Part shown: positions 9,038-16,565 of the stretch, piece after piece
Numbering within the stretch: the stretch's first letter is position 1
Layout: the number at the start of each line of letters is the position of its first letter
Assembly: GCA_964561605.1 (NCBI GenBank)
Contig: CAZLQD010000005.1
Span: 211,299-275,298 of the forward strand
Source: JALUZX01 sp964561605
GTDB taxonomy: Bacteria; Planctomycetota; UBA1135; JALUZX01
Direction of reading: 5' to 3'
Length of the DNA stretch: 64,000 nucleotides
Made by a program: the position numbers and the translations under genes
The notes under the pieces: model-generated
The model's input: only the letters and a program-made list of their open reading frames with translations
Told to the model about the DNA's origin: nothing
Database searches by the model: none

Positions 9038-9050
9038 GCCTTCCCTGGGA

Positions 9051-9087
9051 AAACCCGCCGGAGAGGCCGAAAGACCTTTCCGGCGGG
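9051..9087 (-). terminator. Probable intrinsic terminator for the 9147-10607 gene
   Basis: A perfect 9-bp stem, CCCGCCGGA (9054-9062) with TCCGGCGGG (9079-9087), loop 16 nt. Read on the minus strand it is followed by TTTT, so it fits the end of the gene stopping at 9147. It may also slow plus-strand transcripts from the OPT gene. Confidence 0.5.
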
Positions 9088-9146
9088 AATGCCCTCCCCC
9101 GGCCTCGGGCCCGGCATCATCACAAAGAGGGCTGGGCCGGAACCGC

Positions 9147-10607
9147 CTAACGGACGGCCACGGCGGCGCCGGCCTTTCTCATGGGGACCGACTGGATCAC
9201 CTTTCCCGTGGCCACGTCCCAGGCGTAGAGGCCCATGTTCATGGTCATGGCCCAGGCCGTGCGGCCGTCGGGTGTGAGGGCTACGGAGAAAGGTTTGGCT
9301 CCTCCCGGTGCGGCCTGGAAGACGAGGGGCCGGAAATATCCCGTCCCGGGTGTGAGATCGATCTTCACCAGGTTGGAGGAATTGGGACAGGACACGATGA
9401 GGAACCGCCCCCTGGGGTCCAGGTCGATGTCCGTCGGGAAGAGGGCGTTGGCGCCGAGTTGCACCTTGTTGAGGACCTGCCCCGTCGGGAGGAGGACCTT
9501 GGCATACCAACTGGTCTTGCTCAAAGACGAAAAACAAAGATAGGCCACGACTCCATGGGGCCCAACGTCCACGTCGGCGGCATAACCGGGAATTCCGGGA
9601 ATCAGGACGGACCGTTTCACACGATCTCGGGTGGACGACGCCGGATCCACGTCGATCACGTGGAGCCAGCGCTTCCCCCCCAGGCCGAGATCGCACACGC
9701 AGAGCACCCTGCCGTCGGCCGACACGGATCCCCCTTCGAAAGCCAGGTTTCCCGGGGGCAGGCCCTTGATCTTGCCGATCACAGTCCCGAAGGAGGCCGA
9801 TCCTCGATCAACGTCAACGATATAGATCGCCGGCGTCGTCCGGCTCGCCACGGACACGTAGGCCCTCTTCCCTCCCGGGTGGACCACCACATGGTTGGCC
9901 AGGCCGCCCGGTACGGAGACCGTCTTGACGAGCCTGAATGGGACGCTCCCGGCATCGAAGATCCTCATGACTTTCCGGTCCGCGAGAAAGAGCAATTCGC
10001 CCTTGCGGTCGAACTGGGCGTCCACGGGCCCCAGGATCCCCCCCATCGTGGTGAGCACTTTGGTGGCAGGGTGATACGCCACAAGGGTTTTATACCCGGC
10101 GCCCACGACCAAGGGTCCTCTCTGCAAGGTCACCCTGAGGCCGTCGCTGGCGCTCAACCCACCAGGAGCCGTCCCGTCCCCACCGAGAAACTGGAAGAAA
10201 ACCTCCAGCCCTACGAGGTTCGGATCGGCCGGAAGGGGAAGGGGGGCCCTGGCGGATCCGGCACCCCCCTGTCCTTGTGAACCGGACAAGATCCCATTCC
10301 AGGGAACGAAGAAGGCCGACGCCAGAGGATCCACGAGCAGTTCCATCCCCAGGATCTTCAAAGAGGCGGAACGGTTGGACATGAGCAGGAAGGCCGCCCC
10401 ACCCCCCAGGCCCCGGTCCAGGAGCAACTTGAAAGAGCGGTTCCCCGGGGCGGGGTGTCCTTCCGCCCAGATCACGGGGGTGAAGCCTCCCTTGCCGGGA
10501 GTGCCCCTTCCGAAAGGCTCGATCACCGTGCCCCCGCTGGCGGTCCAGGCATGTGGAAGAAGGACGAAGGAAAAGAGGAATAAAAAGGATGAGATGTTCC
10601 TGTTCAT
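9147..10607 (-). CDS. Secreted YVTN/NHL-type beta-propeller protein
   Basis: 486 aa. The ATG at 10607 follows GGAGGTC and starts a signal peptide (MNRNISSFLFLFSFVLLPHAWTASGG, cleavage near residue 24); the open frame extends upstream to 10844 but that part reads as noise. Residues 25-155 are a Gly/Pro-rich beta-sandwich module (GTPGKGGFTPVIW, then GHPAPGNRSF) of a kind also present in the proteins at 11848 and 27206. Residues 160-486 are propeller blades with repeats such as HPGGKRAYVSV, SADGRVLCVCDLG, DPRGRFLIVS and TPDGRTAWAM, as in YVTN or lactonase-like propellers. No catalytic residues are evident; likely an exported binding or structural protein. Confidence 0.75.
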   Translation of the reverse strand: MNRNISSFLFLFSFVLLPHAWTASGGTVIEPFGRGTPGKGGFTPVIWAEGHPAPGNRSFKLLLDRGLGGGAAFLLMSNRSASLKILGMELLVDPLASAFFVPWNGILSGSQGQGGAGSARAPLPLPADPNLVGLEVFFQFLGGDGTAPGGLSASDGLRVTLQRGPLVVGAGYKTLVAYHPATKVLTTMGGILGPVDAQFDRKGELLFLADRKVMRIFDAGSVPFRLVKTVSVPGGLANHVVVHPGGKRAYVSVASRTTPAIYIVDVDRGSASFGTVIGKIKGLPPGNLAFEGGSVSADGRVLCVCDLGLGGKRWLHVIDVDPASSTRDRVKRSVLIPGIPGYAADVDVGPHGVVAYLCFSSLSKTSWYAKVLLPTGQVLNKVQLGANALFPTDIDLDPRGRFLIVSCPNSSNLVKIDLTPGTGYFRPLVFQAAPGGAKPFSVALTPDGRTAWAMTMNMGLYAWDVATGKVIQSVPMRKAGAAVAVR

Positions 10608-10964
10608 GGATGACCTCCGGGATGGTGAGGGAGTGCCCGGGCCGGAAAGGCCGGAAATGGGATGCAAGATTGATTCTCGACGCCTTTCTTTATCGCCGCA
10701 AGGCCCCCTGGTTTCCCTCACCCCGGAAAGGAGCATTTCTTTCCCCCCCCGACGGCAGTCGTACCCTTTCCCGGAGGTCTGGATTCCAGAGCGAAACCCT
10801 GGATGGAAGGGGGATGAACGAAAAGAAAAGGACCCTGCCTTCACGAGCGTCCGGGCCCATGGAGGAGGACGCCGCCAGGTCGCGCCAAGGGCGACACCTG
10901 GTTTTCCGGCTTTGGAGAGAGTCGGTGGCGGGGTTCTTCGGTGGGGTTGGGGGAAAATCCCGCC
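10608..10964 (-). other. Intergenic region between DUF302 gene and propeller gene
   Basis: No gene is seen in these 357 bp. Contents: a candidate minus-strand promoter (10673-10701) and the ribosome site GGAGG just before the start at 10607. No clear terminator follows the DUF302 gene stop at 10965; its transcript may read through. Confidence 0.5.
10673..10701 (-). promoter_or_regulatory. Candidate promoter of the propeller gene
   Basis: On the minus strand TTGCGG (10701-10696), 17-bp spacer, GAGAAT (10678-10673). The -10 lies 66 bp upstream of the ATG. The same -35 hexamer and spacer occur before the secreted-protein gene starting at 28333. Confidence 0.35.
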
Positions 10965-11495
10965 TCAAGCCTGGGAGAGGGCCGCCCCTTCGGCCTCTTC
11001 CTTCTTCTCCCCAGCTTTCTCGAGGCGCCGGAAGAGCCCGGCCAGGATCTCCTCCTCCTCGCGGGCCACCTCACCCATGACCTTACCGATCAGGTTTCCC
11101 AGAAAGACCTTGCTCATCAGCCCGATGTTCATCTTGGCCAGGACCACCTTTCCGTCGGTCTTCTCGTAGAGGGACCAGGAGCAAGGCATCATGGCCGACA
11201 TGAAGGGAAACCGCCTGACGATCCGGTTGGCGTGGCTCGGCTTGCATACGAAGAAGATCTTCAGGTTCTTCAGGTTGTCGTAGGTCAGCCCCTTGGAGAC
11301 CTGGGACTGGTAGAACTCCCAGGCCGGAATGGGTTGGCCCCACCCCTGGGCCTCCTGGATCGCCTCTTCCAGGGCCCGGCAGGCCGAGGCGAAGTCCCCG
11401 GGAATGGGGATCTCCTTGACCATGTAGTTCCGCATGAGATAGGCGAAGAGGACTCCCGAAAGAACCAAACCGACCAGAAGGCCCACGATCCACAT
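10965..11495 (-). CDS. DUF302-family membrane-anchored protein
   Basis: 176 aa, ATG preceded by AAAGGAGGAGCC. Residues 1-22 are a hydrophobic anchor (MWIVGLLVGLVLSGVLFAYLM). The body fits the DUF302 pattern: an alpha helix (CRALEEAIQEAQGW), a strand with KIFFVCKPSHANRIVR, then the MMPCSWSLYE turn followed by the strand VVLAKMNIGLM. The tail is charged (EKKEEAEG). DUF302 proteins have no firmly established biochemical role; some are linked to redox or small-molecule binding. A TATAAA box (11531-11526 on the minus strand) 30 bp before the start may serve as its -10. The gene is divergent from the secreted protein at 11848. Confidence 0.75.
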   Translation of the reverse strand: MWIVGLLVGLVLSGVLFAYLMRNYMVKEIPIPGDFASACRALEEAIQEAQGWGQPIPAWEFYQSQVSKGLTYDNLKNLKIFFVCKPSHANRIVRRFPFMSAMMPCSWSLYEKTDGKVVLAKMNIGLMSKVFLGNLIGKVMGEVAREEEEILAGLFRRLEKAGEKKEEAEGAALSQA

Positions 11496-11847
11496 GGCTC
11501 CTCCTTTCTGGACTTTTTACTCCAGTTTATAGAAACCCGAATCGTAAGGCGAAAGTTCGGTCGTTTCAAGCACGCCCCCCTCCATCCTGTCATTTTTCTC
11601 CCGGCAAAAAAGTGCAGGATCATCCTGTCATTTTTCTCCCGGCAGGAAAGTGCAGGATCCTTTGTTGTTTCGTTTCGAAACTGTCCATTGCTATGGATGG
11701 GCCAGCTTTGAAAGGCAGGGAACCTTTTGCAATCCAGGATTGTCTAATGTAAACCAATGGTTAGCCTGGACACATCCGGCACCATTGGGTCTCACGTCGA
11801 GTCTCACGTCACACTGGTAGGTTCAACTCTTTTCGAACTGGAGGTCA
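11496..11847. other. Repeat- and palindrome-rich divergent intergenic region
   Basis: No gene is seen in these 352 bp, which are visibly more AT-rich than the surrounding sequence. They hold a 38-bp tandem repeat (11583-11658) and a string of palindromes: GTTTCGAAAC (11672-11681), TCCAT-N4-ATGGA (11684-11697), CAATCC-A-GGATTG (11730-11742), AACC-AAT-GGTT (11752-11762), plus a direct repeat GTCTCACGTC at 11789-11798 and 11801-11810. TCTAAT (11743-11748) directly after the third palindrome could be a -10 for the gene at 11848, in which case the palindrome would be an operator overlapping the promoter (inference). Confidence 0.5.
11583..11658. repeat. Two tandem copies of a 38-bp hairpin repeat
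   Basis: Copy 1 spans 11583-11620 and copy 2 11621-11658, differing at only two positions. Each copy begins CATCCTG and ends CAGGAT, and its arms pair imperfectly (ATCCTG with CAGGAT, ATTTTT with AAAAA-type bases), so each could fold around a CTCCCGGC loop. The core CTCCCGGCAAAAA (11598-11610) also occurs, inverted, in the tandem repeat at 53426-53502. Confidence 0.85.
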
Positions 11848-12942
11848 ATGATGCGAAAAGCAACGTTCCTGGCCCTCTCCCTCTGGAGCCTTTCCGGATT
11901 CGCCCTCTCCCAGGGAATCCTGGACACGGCTCCTCCCCAGGCCAAGTACATCGAAGGCCGGTCCTGGCACTTCAAGCCCTACTACGACACCAACATGCTC
12001 TTCCAGCAGGTGATCGACAAGAAGGGCATGGGGGTGCCTGCCGGCAAGGTGATCCTGGCCGTCGCCTTCCGCCACGAGGCCTTCTACTCGGCCACCTATT
12101 CCGCCAAGAAGCTCGTCACCCAGATCGAGATGAGCAACACCAAGGTGAGCTCCGCCACCATGGGCAAGACCCCCAAGCTCAACAGGGGCGCCGATCACGC
12201 CGTAGTCTACAAGAAGAGAACCATCTCCCTTCCCTCCGTCACCGTTCCCCTCTATCCCTGGAAGCCCATCCTGGTCCACAGGTTGGACCGTCCTTTCCTT
12301 TACAAGGGCGGCAACTTCCTCGTGGAAATGAAGAGCTACGACAAGACGGGCAACAAGACCAAGCCCTACTACAGTGACCGGTTCTACGCAGCCACCTCCG
12401 GCGGCCTCTACGGATACCTGGGCCAGTCCTGCCCGGCCAAGAAGAACTACATCTACGGGTATGCCTCCCAGTTGAAGGTTGGAGGGGCTTTCTACACCCG
12501 GGTCTCCTCCTTGAGTCCCGCCGGGGGAACGGCCCTGGCCTGGCTGGGGTCGAGCCTCAAGACCTACATGGGCATCCCCCTGCCCTTCGACCTCACTCCC
12601 CTGGGATTCAAAGGTTGCAAGATCTACTGCAGCATGGACATGACCCAGGTCATTCCCGCCACGGGATCCGCCGTCACTGCCCAGTGGCCCATCCCGAACC
12701 AGCCCTTCTTCGCCGGAATTCCCGTATACGCCCAGTTCGCTCTGGTGAAGGTCACGGGCGGAAACCTCCAGCTCGGCGTCTCTCCCTGCTTCACGGGAAT
12801 CGTGGGCCCCGCCACGGGCGGAATCCCCATTCCGATCTCCTATGCCTACTACACGGGCAACACCGACCCGGACACCGATCCCGCCCTCAACAGCGGCCCC
12901 TGGAGGAACAGGGCCGACACCGTGATGTTCTGGCACAATTGA
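11848..12942 (+). CDS. Secreted planctomycete-type beta-sandwich protein, function unknown
   Basis: 364 aa with a signal peptide (KATFLALSLWSLSGFALSQG, cleavage near residue 22). Two ATGs are adjacent (11848, 11851); GGAGGTC lies closer to ideal spacing for the second. The N-terminal part (25-190) contains a segment HRLDRPFLYKGGNFLVEMKSYD that resembles the corresponding region of the interrupted gene at 27206-28333 (KSFTLAGGRSLTVDFKVFDND). The C-terminal part (200-364) has a conserved-looking layout: paired cysteines at LGFKGCKIYCS, then IPNQPFFAGIPVYAQFALV. I regard this as a lineage-typical exported module, possibly carbohydrate or surface binding, but there is no functional evidence. The gene is monocistronic and followed by a strong terminator. 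Confidence 0.7.
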   Translation: MMRKATFLALSLWSLSGFALSQGILDTAPPQAKYIEGRSWHFKPYYDTNMLFQQVIDKKGMGVPAGKVILAVAFRHEAFYSATYSAKKLVTQIEMSNTKVSSATMGKTPKLNRGADHAVVYKKRTISLPSVTVPLYPWKPILVHRLDRPFLYKGGNFLVEMKSYDKTGNKTKPYYSDRFYAATSGGLYGYLGQSCPAKKNYIYGYASQLKVGGAFYTRVSSLSPAGGTALAWLGSSLKTYMGIPLPFDLTPLGFKGCKIYCSMDMTQVIPATGSAVTAQWPIPNQPFFAGIPVYAQFALVKVTGGNLQLGVSPCFTGIVGPATGGIPIPISYAYYTGNTDPDTDPALNSGPWRNRADTVMFWHN

Positions 12943-12974
12943 CAGGCAGACTTTCCTCTCTCTGAATCGAGGAG

Positions 12975-13013
12975 CGGGCGCGGCGGAAGAACTTCGCCGC
13001 GCCCGTTTTTTTT
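12975..13013 (+). terminator. Strong Rho-independent terminator
   Basis: A perfect 11-bp GC stem, CGGGCGCGGCG (12975-12985) with CGCCGCGCCCG (12995-13005), a 9-nt loop and eight T residues (13006-13013). It lies 33 bp after the stop of the secreted-protein gene. Confidence 0.92.
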
Positions 13014-13212
13014 CTTCCAACCGGAACTCAAGGCATTCGGAGAAAGGCCCTGCGCCGGATTTCCCCTGAGAGGGCCCCCTCTCCCAAAGGGCTGGTCGGG
13101 GAAAGGCCCCCTCCGTTCCCCCAAGCCCCAGACACCCCAGATTCCCCCGCCCCGAAGGGCCTTCCCCGCCGGCGGGAACCGGCGGGAAAGAACGACTCCC
13201 CCCGGGCGGCTC

Positions 13213-14919
13213 CTACAGGGCGGCGGCGGAGAGGCTCGCCAGGTTCTCCAGGGCCGATGGGAAGACCCCGAAGAAGAGAGTCAAAAGGCCCAGGATCACG
13301 AGCACCACGGCCATGACAGCCGCCGGACGGGCCGTCAGGCCTTCACTCTCCTCCACGGGCTTCAGGAAGAGCACCTTGGCGATCCGGAAGTAGTAGAAGA
13401 GAGAGAAGACCGTGTTGACCGCCGCCACCACGGCGAGCCAGAGGAACCCTCCGTCGATGGCCGTCCGGAAGAGGAGCCACTTCCCGTAGAACCCCACCGT
13501 CGGCGGGATCCCCGTGAGGGAGAGGAGGAAGATCACCAGAACCCCCGAGACCACGGGGAGCTTCCACCCCAGGCCCCACCAGTCGTCCATGTCTTCGGAG
13601 CCCGCGCTCTTGGCGATGTAGATGACGGCACCGAAGGCCCCGAGGTTCATGATCAGGTACGCCCCGAGGTAATAGAGAATGGAGGTCACCGCCTGGGGAT
13701 CGACCAGGTGGATCCCCTTCCCCGATGTCCCGGCGGCGCCGAAGAGGGCCGCCACGGCCATGAGGATATAGCCCACGTGGGCGATGGAGGAGTAGGCCAG
13801 GAGCCTCTTCACGTTGGTCTGGTGGATGGCCCCCAGGTTGCCGTAGGTCATGCTCAGGGCGGAGGCCACGGCCATGAGGGAGGTCACCTTCTCGAGCCAG
13901 CCCGGGCCCTGCCCCAGGACGGCCACGAGCCGGACGATCACGGCGAAGCCCGCCGCCTTGCTGGCCACGGCCAGGAAAGTCGTCACCGGCGTCGGAGCGC
14001 CTTCGTATACGTCGGGACACCAGAAATGGAAGGGAACGGCGGCGATCTTGTAGGAGATCCCTCCCAGGGTGCAGGCCATGCCCAGGCCAACCAGGACCCG
14101 GTTGGCCCCCTGGGCCGTTCCGGCCAGGTTCCGGCCGATCTCCACCAGGTCGAAGGAACCGCCCAGGCCGAAGAGGAGGGAGAACCCGAAGAGCATGATG
14201 GCGCTGGCCACACCGCCGTAGATCACGTACTTCACCGCCGCTTCGGCCGACCTGGGGTCTTCCTTGCGGAAACCCGCCAGCAGGTAGGAGCTGAGGGAAA
14301 GGAGCTCCAGGCCCAGGTAGATGAGAAGCAGGTGATTGCTGCTCACCAAGAAGAGAATCCCCAGGTGGGCGCCGACGAGGCACAGGTAGTATTCGCCGAA
14401 ACCCCACTTGAGATCCCTGTAGTTGATCGTGAAGAGGGTGACCACGAAGAGGGAGAACAGTGCCAGGAGCTTGAAGTAGACCGAGAAGGAATCCACCAAT
14501 TGGAGGCCGAAGACCGTCACTCCCTTTGGATCGGTCGAGACCCTCTCCAGGAGGCCCACTGCGTAATAACCGGCCAAAAGGGTTCCAATCAGGACCACCA
14601 GCCCCGGCACGAGGCGGTCCCACTTCTCTCCCTTGAACCAGACGTCCCCCATGGTCACCAGGACGTACACCAGGCCAAGGACGGCCACGTCCAGCCTCAA
14701 GTCCACGGGCCTCCCCAGGGCGGCTGAGAAGGTCCGGCCCATCCAGGAGAGGCCGAAGCCGGCCAGGAGGGTCACCACCAGGGCCAGCCCCAGGGACCAG
14801 CCGGACTTGCGGCCCCGCCGGTAGAGCTCCACCAGCAGAACCACCAGGGCGGTCGCGGCCAGAACGAGTTCAGGCCCGATCCAACCCAGATCCTTCACGT
14901 ATGCCTGAAGCTGACTCAT
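13213..14919 (-). CDS. nuoN: NADH-quinone oxidoreductase subunit N
   Basis: 568 aa from the ATG at 14919, which has GGGAG six bases upstream; a GTG at 14931 in frame lacks a ribosome site. Polytopic Mrp-antiporter-like subunit with about 14 membrane helices and the proton-translocation signature region PFHFWCPDVYEGAPTPVTTF, containing the lysine/proline pattern typical of NuoN, and the KRLLAYSSIAHVGY helix. It forms one of the three antiporter-like proton channels of complex I in the inner membrane. It is the last gene of the nuo operon and starts 15 bp after nuoM. No clear terminator is seen directly downstream. Confidence 0.95.
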   Translation of the reverse strand: MSQLQAYVKDLGWIGPELVLAATALVVLLVELYRRGRKSGWSLGLALVVTLLAGFGLSWMGRTFSAALGRPVDLRLDVAVLGLVYVLVTMGDVWFKGEKWDRLVPGLVVLIGTLLAGYYAVGLLERVSTDPKGVTVFGLQLVDSFSVYFKLLALFSLFVVTLFTINYRDLKWGFGEYYLCLVGAHLGILFLVSSNHLLLIYLGLELLSLSSYLLAGFRKEDPRSAEAAVKYVIYGGVASAIMLFGFSLLFGLGGSFDLVEIGRNLAGTAQGANRVLVGLGMACTLGGISYKIAAVPFHFWCPDVYEGAPTPVTTFLAVASKAAGFAVIVRLVAVLGQGPGWLEKVTSLMAVASALSMTYGNLGAIHQTNVKRLLAYSSIAHVGYILMAVAALFGAAGTSGKGIHLVDPQAVTSILYYLGAYLIMNLGAFGAVIYIAKSAGSEDMDDWWGLGWKLPVVSGVLVIFLLSLTGIPPTVGFYGKWLLFRTAIDGGFLWLAVVAAVNTVFSLFYYFRIAKVLFLKPVEESEGLTARPAAVMAVVLVILGLLTLFFGVFPSALENLASLSAAAL

Positions 14920-14934
14920 GGACTCTCCCACCCG

Positions 14935-16503
14935 TCACTTGAGCCCGAGAACGCCCATGAGCCCCTCGAGGGAGGGCCTCATCGTGTCCAGCAGGAGGAA
15001 GGGCAAAACGCCGAAGAGGATACATAGCAGGCCCAGGGGCGCCTGGCAGAAGGCCTCCCTGAGGCTGATGTCGGGGAACTTCTTGTACTCCTCGTTCTTC
15101 ATGGGCCCCAGGAAGACCCTCTGGATGGTCCAGAGGATGTAGGCCGCCGTGATCACCACGCCCACGATGGCGATCAGCACCATCCACCGGGTGTGGTTTC
15201 CTTCATAGGCTCCCACCAGGGTGAGGAACTCCGCCACGAACCCGGACATGCTGGGAAGACCCAGGGCGGCGAAGAAGCCCACGGCGGCGAGACCTGCGTA
15301 GTAGGGCATCTGGACGCCCAGCCCGCCGAACCGGTTCAGGTCCCTGTGGTGGGCCCGGTCGTAGATGACGCCCACGATCAAGAACATCATGGCCGACGAG
15401 GTCCCGTGGGCGAACATCTGGAAGGCGCCACCGGCGAAGCCGAGCAGGGCGAGCGACCCGAACCCCAGGAGGACGTATCCCATGTGGCTCACCGAGCTGT
15501 AGGCCACGAGCTTCTTGAAGTCCTTCTGGGCCATGGCCACGAAGGCCCCGTAGACGATGCTCACCAGCCCGATCACGGCCAGCACGATGGCGAACCTCCG
15601 GAAGGCCTCGGGTGCCAGGGGGAAGTTGATCCTGAGCATCCCGTAGCCCCCGAGCTTCAGGAGGATCCCCGCCAGGATCACGGAGATCGGCGTGGGAGCC
15701 TCAACGTGGGCGTCGGGCAACCACGTGTGGAAGGGCACGATGGGGACCTTGATGGCGAAGGCGATGAAGAGGAACCAGAAGAGCCAGGTCTTGAATCCCA
15801 TGCCCAGGACGCTCCAGTCGGCGCCGAGCTTGCCGCTCCTGGCCATCTCCGCCAGGGCCATGAGGTCGAAGGTGGGGTTCCCGTCCCGGGCCGAGATCAG
15901 GTAGACCGCCACGAGGCCCACCAGCATGAGGACCGAACCGGCCAGGGTGTAGAGGAAGAACTTGATGGCCGCATATTCCCGCCTGGGGCCGCCCCAGATC
16001 CCGATGAGGAAATACATGGGGAGGAGCATGAGCTCCCAGAAGATGTAGAAGAGGAAGAAGTCCAGGGCCACGAAGCACCCGGTGATCCCCGTCTCCAGGA
16101 GGAGGAGAAGCATGAAGTAGCCCTTGACGCCCTTCTCGATCTTCCAGGAGGAGAAGACGGCGATGAACAAAAGGAGGCAGTTGAGGAAGATCAGGGGGAC
16201 GCTGAGGCCGTCCACGCCCAGGTAGTACTGGATGTGGAAGGTGGGGATCCAGGCGTGGCGCTCCACGAACTGCATGGCCTCCGCCGTGGCCCCCCCCTTG
16301 GAGGGATCGAAGAGGAACCAGAGCAGGATCGAGAGGGCCAAGGGCACCCCCGTGAAGACCGCCGCGATGGTCCTGATGACGTCGTGCTGTTTCTTGGGGA
16401 CGAAGAGGATCACGAGCATCCCCAGGATGGGCACGAAGGTGATCAGCGAGAGAAGGAGGCTCCCTTCTCCTCCCGCCACCTGGTTCAAGATTCCTCCAAG
16501 CAT
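14935..16503 (-). CDS. nuoM: NADH-quinone oxidoreductase subunit M
   Basis: 522 aa, normal NuoM length. The proton-conducting antiporter signature is clear: VPIVPFHTWLPDAHVEAPTPISVILAG around residue 235, and KKLVAYSSVSHMGYVLLG, with the conserved glutamate in the helix FWELMLLPMYFLIGIWG. It is one of the three Mrp-like membrane subunits of complex I. It lies 62 bp downstream of nuoL and 15 bp upstream of nuoN in the same operon. Confidence 0.96.
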   Translation of the reverse strand: MLGGILNQVAGGEGSLLLSLITFVPILGMLVILFVPKKQHDVIRTIAAVFTGVPLALSILLWFLFDPSKGGATAEAMQFVERHAWIPTFHIQYYLGVDGLSVPLIFLNCLLLFIAVFSSWKIEKGVKGYFMLLLLLETGITGCFVALDFFLFYIFWELMLLPMYFLIGIWGGPRREYAAIKFFLYTLAGSVLMLVGLVAVYLISARDGNPTFDLMALAEMARSGKLGADWSVLGMGFKTWLFWFLFIAFAIKVPIVPFHTWLPDAHVEAPTPISVILAGILLKLGGYGMLRINFPLAPEAFRRFAIVLAVIGLVSIVYGAFVAMAQKDFKKLVAYSSVSHMGYVLLGFGSLALLGFAGGAFQMFAHGTSSAMMFLIVGVIYDRAHHRDLNRFGGLGVQMPYYAGLAAVGFFAALGLPSMSGFVAEFLTLVGAYEGNHTRWMVLIAIVGVVITAAYILWTIQRVFLGPMKNEEYKKFPDISLREAFCQAPLGLLCILFGVLPFLLLDTMRPSLEGLMGVLGLK

Positions 16504-16565
16504 TCCGGTCAGCTCCTGCCGATGCTCTCGGTTGTTCCGTTTACCGTTCCCACCCTTTCCTCACG

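Noticed and set aside
11583..11658. CRISPR array at the 38-bp repeat
   Set aside because: The copies are directly adjacent with no spacers, there are only two, and no cas gene is in the window.
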